The translations under genes were made by a program, and so were the position numbers. From contig JAYKXP010000027.1 in NCBI GenBank assembly GCA_037176845.1, positions 434,001-498,000 of the forward strand: DNA of 64,000 bases, in the 5' to 3' direction. Positions 11,079 through 21,188 of the stretch are shown here, piece after piece. Positions within the stretch are counted from its first letter, which is position 1. Each line of letters opens with the position of its first letter. A model generated the notes under the pieces. It did not search any database, had not been told where the DNA came from, and was given only the letters and a program-made list of their open reading frames with translations. This stretch comes from Paramarasmius palmivorus (taxonomy: Eukaryota > Basidiomycota > Agaricomycetes > Agaricales > Marasmiaceae).

Positions 11079-13052
11079 ATGACTCTGCTCCATTCACACC
11101 TTACAACTCTGGAGAGGGTGCTTCCTCTGGACCCTTCGGCACCCGCTTTCAGAATCCCTATTTTCAACAAACAGAATTCGATCTCCGGATACTCTATTGT
11201 TACATATGCAAACTTCCATCAGGATGTCGTTAGGTACGCACTCTACTGGTCGACGAAACTGGAGAGTTCTGGAATAGAACCTCGATCTGTCGTTGGTCTT
11301 TGGTACGTTCGAACATAATTGTTCCTGTTGGCAAACTTTGCTGATGGGTCAACAGTGTGAAAGGATTGTCATACACGGATGTCCTTCATATATACGGCCT
11401 TGGAATGGCAGGCTATGTCGTGCAATGCTTCAGTCTGTTCCCATCCGCAATCGATGTCGTAGCATCTCTTCTAAAGAGGTCTACCGCCAAGGCGTTCATC
11501 TACGAGGAGGGACATTTCAATGCTAGCGCCCTGGTAAGCCCTTAGCTCGGTTCTCCCTTGAATACTTTCGTTTACTGTGTATCAGGGTACTACTGATGTA
11601 TCAGACACCTTGAAAGTATACCAATCCGTTAACAGAATCCCCGAAGATTTCGTAGCGCCCGAAGGATATTCATTTCCTGCGCAGAACAACCGACCAGAGG
11701 ATATAGCCATAATGTTTCACTCAACAGGGTCCACATCAGGAACACCCAAGTTCATACCAACTAGCTTCAAAACGCTTGACGCCTGGGTTTCCAAAGCAGC
11801 GTTTACTTGCGCTCCAGCGGACCCTAAACGCCGAGATGTGAATTCTTGGATGTAAGCTCCTATTCGCTCCAAAGTTTGATGAAGTGGCCACTGACGCCAC
11901 TGTTTACAGCGGTAGCGTATGTCATGTGGGGCAATTTGGGTGTAAGTCTTCTGAGCTCCAGTCCATGTGATTCACCATTTGTTGATCAGTGGTCTACAGT
12001 CCTCCTGAGCAACATCTACCATGGTGCCTGTACCGTTCAACAGACGAGCGCTACACCATCTGCGGATGAGGTCAAAGCGATGGTTAAACTTGGTTCGCTT
12101 AATAGAGCGTGTATGTTCCCTGCTCTTGTTGCTCGGCTTCTCAAGGAGTCTCGCCACGATTCGGAGCTGCTCGCAGCTCTCGCCAGCTTGGATTCCATCA
12201 TCCATGGAGGAGCAATTGTTCCTAAGGATGACGAGGAATGGGCCCGAGCAAAAGGTGTCAATCTAGTCGTAAGGACAATATGTAGAATGGCTTTTCCACT
12301 TCTAACCGATGTTATCCAGAACATATACGCCTGTAGCGAGCTAGGTATCCCTGTGCTCCTTAGCAGCGGCCTCCGAGTCGCACAACCAGACTACCTCCTT
12401 CCCATTCCAGTCACAAGAAACAACGGCACGCCGCTCCTTTCCTACAAATTCGAAACTGTACCTGGAGAAGCTGACTCGGTCGATCTCAAAACTATGGTTG
12501 TGCTCTCTTCATCTGGGGATATCCCTGACGAATCTCTCTGCAACTCAAACGGTTACTATGAAACAGGCGACCTTTTCGAAGAAGGCGAACCGGGAAAGTA
12601 TGTCTACCGAGGACGGAACGACGATTGGATCAAGATGGCTAATGCGTGTAAATGTGACGCGGCGTCAGTATTCAGAATCATTTCCCATTTTTCTTGGTCG
12701 GACTAACTGAGCCTTCCAATCCAGCTCCATCGAGACGGATATACGCAAGACATGCGGTGATCTCATTGCCGAATGTTTGATCGTAGGCACGAACCGTCGT
12801 TCCCCGGCATTGCTAGTGGAACTGGATGGAGGCTCGGGTGATGCATCGGAATTGAAGGAACAGATTTACAGGCGGATTGCTGCGTCCGAGGCTCATTCAA
12901 GGCGGTTACCGCATGAAAGGATTGTGTCAGGAGATATGATCTTGATCGTCCCTTCGGGCTCGTTAATGAGAACTGCGACGAAGGGGAATGTTAGGCGGAG
13001 AGCGACTGAGGAGGCGATGAGGGAACAGCTGGACCAGGTCTATCAATCGTGA
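11079..13052 (+). CDS. Standalone ANL-family adenylating enzyme (AMP-binding), copy 1
   Basis: An acyl- or aryl-AMP-forming enzyme resembling the adenylation domain of NRPS-like proteins. Exons start at 11079 (opening similar to copies 2-4), and pieces join through short introns to the stop at 13050-13052. Visible motifs: the A3 phosphate loop FHSTGSTSGTPK; the pair GSVCHVGQF and HGACTVQQ; an A5-like YACSELGIP where YGxTE is usual; A7 YETGDLF; A8 YRGRNDDWIK; and A10 RTATKGNVRR with the catalytic Lys. It stops right after A10, so no thiolation or reductase domain follows; length is roughly 550-580 residues. The substrate cannot be read from the sequence. The A5 change (CSE for GxTE) may alter activity. 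Paralogues start at 26053, 29670 and 53040. Confidence 0.75.
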
Positions 13053-13411
13053 TCCTGTTACTAGCTTCTAGAGATCCCGTAGAACAATCCAACCATATGT
13101 ACCATTCTTGTACTTGGAATCACGGCCGCCACATTTGCGGACGTGGGTATGAGGTCTATAGAGTCGCGGCGCCCCATATCTATTCACTAGTGATATAAAT
13201 ACGGGAAGTCTCCACCAAAACAGCGCGCTCTTACGCAGACAAATATAGAGGCTCCGCTAAGGCCATTTGTGAGCGAGTACCAAGACATCTAGAGTAGCTC
13301 CCTAGATGGGATTTAAGAATGCTGTGGCGGCGGATGGTAAACCGTAGTCGCGTAAATCTCCAAGCTAATGCGCTGATAAGTAGGTGAAGGGCAGCTAGTG
13401 AGATGAGGCGT

Positions 13412-14050
13412 CTATGACATACCTGACGCACCTTTCCTGATCCCGTATAGTTGATGTCCCCACACATCCGAGAGTTCGGTCGGGATTTTCACGTATACAT
13501 AGATATACATGTACAATTTGTCTATTTTGAATGTCCAATCCACCGTAGATCCTAAAAACATGACTGACGTACTAAGCGAGCCTGGGTGGCGGTTACTCGG
13601 ATGGGGTCCCGCTGTCGCCGCCGACTGAGAGGCTAAAGCATTCAAGCTGGTAAATAAGACTTGAAAGTGACAGATAGGAAGGTCACCCTGTTCGAGGAGC
13701 TCGTCGTCGAGCTGTTTGGCAAGTTGAGTTACAACAGGACCCTGTGGGAGCAGAAGTCGCCAAGTTGTGGCATGATTTGATAGAGGGTTGATAGACGCTG
13801 GAGAAGCGCCGGCGGAGAATTGTAGGTAAAAACGGAGAAGCGTAGATACATGCTGCGTCGATCTCAGCTGCTTGATAGCTACTCCGGACTCCGAAAGGCA
13901 GTGATGGTGCAAACCCAGAGGCGAACGGTACTGGAAGAGGTATTTCGCTGAACCAAGGCCGACTAGTGAACGTGCAAGCTGCTGGACTCTTTTCGAGACT
14001 GCTGCTTGAACCTTTAGCTTCCGCTTCCGTGAGTCATTCAGCCCTGACAC
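13412..14050 (-). CDS. Hypothetical protein
   Basis: An open frame of 212 residues with a basic N-terminus (SRKRKLKVQAAVSKRVQQLA) and a plausible globular middle (QLDDELLEQGDLPICHFQVL). The end (IDKLYMYIYVYVKI) looks non-coding, so an intron probably starts near 13560. A second frame upstream (14447-14052) could hold a 5' exon. I do not recognise the protein; it may be spurious. Confidence 0.3.
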   Translation of the reverse strand: MSGLNDSRKRKLKVQAAVSKRVQQLARSLVGLGSAKYLFQYRSPLGLHHHCLSESGVAIKQLRSTQHVSTLLRFYLQFSAGASPASINPLSNHATTWRLLLPQGPVVTQLAKQLDDELLEQGDLPICHFQVLFTSLNALASQSAATAGPHPSNRHPGSLSTSVMFLGSTVDWTFKIDKLYMYIYVYVKIPTELSDVWGHQLYGIRKGASGMS

Positions 14051-14590
14051 ATTACAGCTTTGTCGTCGACTCCTCGTGAATCATGAATGATGCCGTCCAA
14101 GTGGATATGTAAGATTTCTTGAATTCGCTAAATTGCGGTAACAACATGCGAAAAAGCGTATTTTTGTTCACAGCTGTCAAAACCCAAGTCTCGACTCTAT
14201 TGGAACTATTGGAACGTATGTGTCGTATGTTTTTGCCGACACCTTGAAGTGACGTGTGAATATTCGGAAAGGGTGCTGCTTGAGATACAGAGTTGTTCGG
14301 CTGCCTCTGAGTGTACATGAATCTTGGAAGAAGGCAGAGAGGTGCGATGCCAGTAGAAACTGGAACTGAGATAACGGCTGATAACGGCCTGGCGAAAAAA
14401 AAGAGGCATTGGCGGCATGTGAGGCGTAACTGGATCAAAGTCCACATGGACCACTTTCATCTAACCCGAGACCGGTCCATGACGTTTATGACAGCCCCCA
14501 TGACAGATCCATGCCTTGCACTTTCGCTCCGTATACCGTCTTGTCTCCATCTTCCACCACAACACTGCATGCCCCCAGCCCCCGACATAC
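14051..14590. other. Upstream region of the G-alpha gene
   Basis: No supported gene. In-frame upstream ATGs exist (14516), but the conserved G-alpha start is at 14591, so this stretch is probably promoter and 5' leader. Confidence 0.35.
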
Positions 14591-15766
14591 ATGGGCCTAT
14601 GCACCTCCCAACCTTCTCCCTCTGCCCCCACAGACAAATCTCGCTCAGACGCTATCGACAAGCAAATCGAGGAGGATGCCAAGAAGTTCAAACGCGAGTG
14701 TAAAATCCTATTGCTAGGGGCAGGAGAATCAGGGAAAAGCACCATTGTCAAGCAGATGAAGATTATCCATAAAAATGGCTTCACGGCGGATGAGAGGAAG
14801 GCTTACACGCAGATTGTCTATTCGAATGTGCTCGAGTCGATTCATGCGATTATAACCATGCTCCGGAAGCATCATTTAGATGTTGATTTGGAGTACGAGA
14901 ACAGGCCGTTGACGGATGTGATTATGGACTATAAGGTGGATGAAAGTAATGGGTTCAGTCTGACAGAGGAGGTTGCTCAGGCAATAGACAAGGTCTGGAA
15001 GGATCCCGTCGTGGCAAAGATGTTGGAGGAACGAGGGAGCGAGTTTTACTTGATGGATACGGCTGATCAGTGCGTATGGCGCTCCTTTACCCAACTTATA
15101 CTAACTTGGCCACTACAGCTTCTTCAACGGGATCCTACGCATCGGGTCACCAACATACATTCCCAGCGAGACAGACCTTCTACACGTCCGTCAAAAGAGC
15201 ACCGGTATTACAGAAACCCGCTTTACCATGGGTCAATTATCCATACATATGTTTGACGTGGGCGGCCAGCGGTCCGAGCGTCGCAAGTGGATACACTGCT
15301 TCGAGTCCGTCACCTCCATCATATTCTGCACAGCTCTGTCCGAGTACGACCAAGTGTTGCTGGAAGAGAAGTCGCAGAACCGGATGGAGGAGTCTCTGAT
15401 CTTGTTCGAGAGCATCATCAACAGCCGGTGGTTCCTTCGGACATCAATAATCCTGTTCCTTAACAAGACGGATGTTTTTAAGAAGAAATTGCCCAAGGTA
15501 CCCCTGGAAAAGTACTTTTCCGAGTACACGGGCGGGAATGATATCAACAAGGCGGCCAAGTACATCTTGTGGAAGTTTATGCAGGCGAATAGGGCGTCTT
15601 TGAGTGTATATCCTCAGTGAGTTCTTAATTCCCGATCCCGTCGACATTTACTCACATTTGATCTAGTCTCACCCAAGCAACGGATACGACCAACATCCGA
15701 CTCGTATTTGCCGCAGTCAAGGAGACAATCCTACAGAATGCGCTCAAAGCTAGCGGGATCTTATAG
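14591..15766 (+). CDS. Heterotrimeric G-protein alpha subunit
   Basis: Three exons, 14591-15069, 15119-15616 and 15667-15766, sum to 358 residues, the usual length. The start is set by MGLCTS: Gly2 for myristoylation and Cys4 for palmitoylation. All GTP-binding motifs are present: G1 GAGESGKST; the catalytic Arg in RQKSTGITE (switch I); G3 [12 protein letters not shown] with the catalytic Gln; G4 FLNKTD; G5 TQATDT (TCAT type). The C-terminus is NALKASGIL, without the Cys four residues from the end that Gi-type subunits carry. It acts at the plasma membrane downstream of seven-helix receptors; in mushrooms such subunits serve pheromone and nutrient sensing, and which class this is I cannot tell. 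Two degenerate G-alpha-like genes follow on the same strand at 18386 and 21189. Confidence 0.93.
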
Positions 15767-16563
15767 CCTGCAGCCATCCGCCCTAACAGGCAGGGCTCAC
15801 ATTTACCTTCAACCACAGTGACTGGTGAACGGCACTTGACGTCATCGACGTTGAGCACACTAGTCGCGGTACCTAAGGGTGCCTAACGCGCCTACTCGTA
15901 CAGGGGACAGTCCCTGGAAGACCAGGGGCATCGTCATAAGACGGCTGCCGTCCCTCCTCTTCCCCGCTACCACCGTACCTTGTCACCACACTCGGCCTCA
16001 AGCCCTATCGCCATCATTTCACACTGCCTGCACTGCCTGCTCTCCGCCTGCCCACCACACAACCATTATCATATTCGACTGATCGCAGCTCGACCACCCC
16101 TGCCTATTCCGTACCCGTACCCATATCACCCATCACCACCTGTCACCTAACCTAACTTGACACCCCTACCTCTCCATCACTCACCTCACTCTGCTGTCCT
16201 CGTTCTCGTCCTCGTCGTGTTCCGCATGTTATCCCCATCGCTACTTCCGCGCATCTATTCTCATCTACAGACTTTGTGTATATATCCAAACGTACGATCT
16301 GTATCTCACCTAATCATACTTTGCAGTTATCACCTACTACCTACCAATTTGCACTTATCACTTACGTCGCTCGTTGATTGACAGTTAGCAATTAGCATTT
16401 GTACACTGTACCTTACCATTTGCACTGGGGCCTCTTACATACTGATTGAATGGATGTTAAATAACAGATTTTCATTTGCGGTTACATATAAGGTTTCGCA
16501 GTCGCATTATTGTCATTCTTCTCGCTATAATGGTCTACATTAGAAACATGCTGCTAGGTTCCA
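15767..16563. other. 3' flank and intergenic, C/T-rich
   Basis: C/T-rich on the + strand between about 15900 and 16400. Open frames here (for example 16157-16381) are low-complexity and not supported as genes. Probably trailer sequence of the G-alpha gene and non-coding DNA. Confidence 0.35.
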
Positions 16564-17249
16564 CTATCCCATGATCATTGGTGCGCTGTTAGAATTGAGG
16601 GAAGCCCGTTCATGAATCACGTCGAGGCTCCAGCAACACCTTCTCCGCACATCTCTGCTTCGCGTTCCCCTTAGCCTTACGTGGCAGCCCATGGGATAAC
16701 CGCCTACTAATGCAATGTGTTCGAGAATTGGAATCCCCGCGTCGCTTGTCGTAGAGAAAATCTCCGACATGAACCTTTCTACCATGAACCCCGGGAGAAG
16801 AGTTATAACGACGTGTTTGTATACAAGATCTCCGTGTCTCATTATGAATGTGCGCTTTGGCTTCGCGAAGGCTGAACCAGAGTGACAGAAGCAGTGTTAG
16901 GTGATTAGGAAGTGTAGGTGACTCACCAAGTATCGATATCGTACGATTTATACGCCTTGCTCCAATTTTCTTCTCTTCCTTGATAGAGAACGACCGTTGT
17001 GCCATGTCTCCGGTGGAGAATCATCCATTCTGAGCCCGAGGAACCAGGGACCAGAAACTGGGATATCGGCTGATGGCGATTAAACGAGTTCCTCGACTCG
17101 GAGGTTTGTGGTTTCCTGACAATCACGGCGAGATTGGTAAGAGAGTGACGGAATATCGTCATCTCCGTTGAAAGGAACGAGAAGAAGCTGCCAGCTGCGT
17201 GTTCGTCACCATGCTGCCTCGAAAGCTGCCGATGAGTATGCAAAACCAC
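16564..17249 (-). CDS. Hypothetical two-exon protein
   Basis: Minus-strand frame 17249-16923 gives about 108 residues with a coding look (FRHSLTNLAVIVRKPQ, EWMILHRRHGTTVVLYQG) and ends at a good GTGAGT donor after YKSYDIDTW. A second coding-looking frame, 16842-16564, contains HVVITLLPGFMVERFMSEIF and IPILEHIALVGGYPMG. The acceptor that joins these two in frame is not obvious, so the model may be wrong or the gene damaged. No family is recognised. Confidence 0.3.
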
Positions 17250-18385
17250 ATTTGGTGCGGCGGTAAGCGTTCTAAAAGTGTGGGTTAGAAGGCTAGACTC
17301 TTAGCGGAATGAATGTGATGGAACGCACTATGAGGTGTGTACCGTTCTCCCAAACCCAAGGTTACTCTGCTTCTGGGACGACTGGCGATGTTCGGGACCA
17401 GCATGAGCAATTACATCCCGAGAGCAGCGCGCGAAGCATCGAATGCTAGCCTAAGCCCAGTGCGGAGCAAGGATATATCATTTTGAGATGAGAGCCTGCT
17501 TGCTTCCCGAGTGTTGTAGTTAGTACCATGTCAGCGAGAGGGCCTAGTACTGGAGTGTAGATGCGAAGAGATCAAGAGGACATACAGGTCACAGCTTGAC
17601 GAAGAAAATTGTACCTCTGCAAGTAAGTTAGCAAGTCCGCTAGAAATTCGTGGAAACGCCTAGGTTCGAGTGCCAAACTCCTCAGTTGGGAAACTTTCCA
17701 GACTCGGATGGTTTCGGGGGCCGTTAGTATTCTGCACTTAATGGTTCATTTGAGGGATGAGCACTGAGCATTCGGCAAATAACGTCCGTGGGTAAGTTAA
17801 AGCAATAGCACTATAGACGAGTTGGCCTCAAGTTCTGATCTCACATAGACGTCCACAGCTTCAGTATCTAGACTACAGAGTTAGCTAGAGTTATCCAAGA
17901 GTTATCCTGGGTGTGTTCTCCAATACAAGATACCGCACGTACCTGAGACCGACAACGAGACTGTCAATTCATCATCTTCAATTTGGAGGACAGAATGCGA
18001 CGTTTTTCAGGGCTTCAGAGAAAAGTTAGCGTTCAGATATAGAGGTGAAGCAAAAGAGCCGCGCTAAACACAGACACGTGCTGGCTTTGAATTTGTAAGC
18101 TCACGTGTCGCAAAGCGCCGTTTTTTATCCTAACCCTCATCGTCAACGAACTGCGTTCTTCCCTTTAGAGGCTTTTCAAATTGCCACGGATAAACACGTC
18201 AGTAATATCTCGTCACTCCGCGCACTCACAGGTCGTCATGTTAACGAGACTGTTCGACAGTTGTAGATCAGCTTCATCTTCTCAGTTGACTCGCCTTGTA
18301 TGCGACGCTGATATTACGTTGATGCTACATAGACCTTATAACAGCTTGATACATCCCCACATCTCTCTATCTTCCTAGCATCAGC
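17250..18385. other. Intergenic, nothing recognised
   Basis: About 1.1 kb without a supported gene. A weak TATA-like CTTATAAC at about 18335-18342 lies some 45 nt before the ATG at 18386. Confidence 0.35.
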
Positions 18386-20703
18386 ATGGCGAGCGAGGAC
18401 CACTCGGAGCTTACGAGCCTTTTCTCCTCTGCGTCTACTTACAATACGACCTCGACGATCCCAGGACTCGGATCGGTTTCAGGGAAAGCGATCAAGAGAA
18501 TTGGTCAGGCTGTAGTCAATCAAGTTGACCAGATACTTGCTCGGCGCCGTCTCGCCCAAATTGAGCGGTACTTCACCAACCGGGGTTCTGGCTCGCCTCT
18601 TGCATTGGAAGATACTGGAAAGGTTTATGATGATCTCCTAGAGTTGTCCCGGTAAATATTTTCCTTTTGTTTCAGCGAAGTCCCCTTTAATTCTCCTAAA
18701 ACCAGCAGTGTATATGACTACCGATTTCGAACGAAGGCGTTCCGCATTGTAATGGCCGAAATTGGTTCTATGAAGGCCGACGACTTGGCCGCTTCTGTTA
18801 TCAGACGTGGTAGCACGATGGAAACGTACTTGCATCTTTCTGAAGTTTTAGGCTGTCTTTGGAATAAGGGTGTCGGAAGGTTTGCCTCATCCTGCCTTGT
18901 CGCGTCGTCTTCACTCACACCTATTCAAAGTATCACAGAGAATCCACCCCCATACACAGTCGAGAATGATGATTCAATAACCAAGGAACAAGAATTAGCG
19001 CACCTCACGGAAGGATATGAAGCCTATGTTTCGTCATTCCCGAGGCACCTTCAGTTGTTCGGAATGCCTCGTTTCTTTTTCTTTTCGCCACTTGTCCTCT
19101 ATCTCGCCCATGTGGCCGCCCTAGGTACCCACGAGCATTCTCGGGTAATATTCCAACTCGATATCATCAACTTCCTCCGCACCCTTGGCCTCTCTGAACC
19201 TACGAACCAAATTCGAGAAGCCTTAGCTCCACGGATCCTTTTGTACACCCTTATGACAAAGCTCAAGTCAAGCCCCGATTCTGTCCTTTATCCTTCGATT
19301 GCGAAATACTTTTGGCGTTTGAATTCCAAGGCGAGGGATTCGCCTCAAAGGGTGCTCAATGGTCTATGGTCTTGGGCCCAGAAAGACGACAATTTTGGCC
19401 AAGATTCGGTCGACTTCAAGCTAAAGGTCAAATCATCCGAATGTGTTGATATTCTTGATAAATCTTCCAGTGATGGACTTCGATATGTCGAGTCAGACGA
19501 GGTTGATATATCAATCATAGGTCAAGATACCCATGAAATTCGGGTATGTACCTCGGCATCGACGACTTGATGCTCTTCCCTTATGCTCTTTTGCAGTCCT
19601 GGCTCACCAAAGTCCAAGCAAGAGACAGCGGACTTGAATCTCACGAACGCGATTCGGAGCTTTCAGCTATCAGTGCAACCACGATGGACAGCATTCTCCT
19701 TTCTCTACTCGATCTTCCTTCCTCTTGCTGGGCCGACGGGGAAGGAAGCCTGTTTATCGGGACATTGGAATCGGTTCTTCTTCCGGATTCCGAATTTCGA
19801 GTAAAGGTCGTTCGTGTCATCCAGGCAATGCGGGACTTTGGTTATCGAGTCTCTTCCATACAGAGACACCTGATGTACAACCATAAATCCAACGCACGCA
19901 CAGAGTATCTTCTGGATCTCCTGACACGTGCGGAGGCTGACGCGTCTACCATCTCGCTGGAATCCGAGCAGAATATCGTCCGCTCCTACCTCGTGGAGAG
20001 TGATATCGAAGTAACACTAAATCTCGATGACAGGAGGTACCGAATATTCGCAGGGTCTATGCAAAATTTGCGGAAACCCCGACTACACACACAAATATAC
20101 ACACCCATTGTAGTTGTCTACGTCGCTTCGTTGAGTGAATATGATGTGACTGGATCGGTGAGTGCTCCTCATTCTGTTGAAGGACCCTTTATCAACTTTC
20201 GCCTTTTTAGCGTTCCTTGGAGGCAAGGCTCGTGAATTTTCGTCGTCTTTGCGAATCGACGCTACCCCATAACGTCCCTATTGTGAGGAGTCCAGCCATG
20301 CTTGGAATTTTATCAGAATATTTATATGCTTACATTCCAGGTATTGTTCTTGACCGATAAATGGTTATTCCAATCTAAAATGCGACGATCGCCTATCAAA
20401 GAGCATTTCCCATCGTACGATGGTGGAGATGATATCGCATCCGGCTGCGACTACTTCGAGCAACTTTTTGCGACGCACAGCCATCGTACATTCAATCTGA
20501 ATCTGTACATGCGCACGATAATACAAGGTCTTGACGCAGAACATATACACGGTCAGTCTTGAATGTTATCTCAACACCTGTTAAACTGAATTTGACGCTT
20601 TTACACAGAGGTCGTTCTCGATTTGCATCAAAAGTTATCCCAAGCTCGAAGACGACTTCTTGGGTATCCTGAAGATGATGCAGTGTCGAGTGTGTTGGAT
20701 TAG
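18386..20703 (+). CDS. Large protein with a degenerate C-terminal G-alpha domain, copy 1
   Basis: Six exons; the first begins at 18386 and the last ends with TAG at 20701-20703. The N-terminal two-thirds is unlike anything I know. It starts with GLGSVSGKAIKRIGQ, then IARRRL-type helices (QILARRRLAQIERYF), and later has FPRHLQLFGMPRFFFFSPLVL and LAPRILLYTLMTKL. The last about 200 residues follow a G-alpha: VVVYVASLSEYD (VFVxSLSEYD in G-alpha), a helix ending PHNVPIVLFLTDKWLF ([12 protein letters not shown]), SPIKEHFPSYDGGDD, then YMRTIIQGLDAEHIH (YTHFTCATDTxNI). The NKxD Asn, Lys and Asp and the TCAT motif are lost, and where DVGGQR is expected it reads IFAGSMQN. Canonical GTP binding is therefore unlikely. 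Role unknown; perhaps a decoy or scaffold. It is 2.6 kb from the true G-alpha gene. Confidence 0.65.
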
Positions 20704-21188
20704 ATCGAGCAGCGAGGCTTAGCCATTGTATCTACAGAGCAATGGCAAGATGGCGCAAAGACTGTTCAGAGTCTGATTGTCCAAAGCGATCTCTGGCCTT
20801 CCGTTTTGGCATTGCGCCATTCTAATCACTTGACTATCTCGACAGTTCTACTACCAAGTTCCCAACCCGGTCATAGTAATCCTTGGGTTCTTTCAAAAAA
20901 AGCAAAACTTTGTAGATCATCAATTTACCAACTTAGTGAATAACTATCGTATCCATTCGGGCTTGAGCGCTGATTGTTTCTAATTCTAGCTCCTACCCAA
21001 ATTCTATTCGCCCATTCAAGATTTGGAAGGTCTGGTGACCCTATATCACCCATCACGTCAAACAGCAATAGTGGCAGTGGACTGTGGATAGTACTGCCTC
21101 GCTACGTCACGGTTTCAAGCTATATAATTAAGTCTTCTCATGGGCATGGCATCCCTGTAACCTCTGAGGGCACCCCTGCCCAAGCCCA
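20704..21188. promoter_or_regulatory. Intergenic with TATA box before the second G-alpha-like gene
   Basis: TATATAATTA at 21121-21130 lies 59-68 nt upstream of the ATG at 21189, a usual fungal TATA distance. Nothing else is recognised in this stretch. Confidence 0.45.

Noticed and set aside
14516..14590. Upstream in-frame ATG for the G-alpha gene
   Set aside because: It would bury the MGLC lipidation start; G-alpha subunits need Gly2 exposed, so 14591 is preferred.
16157..16381. 74-residue + frame downstream of G-alpha
   Set aside because: Leu/Ser/His-rich translation of C/T-rich DNA, no family and no paralogue; probably trailer sequence.
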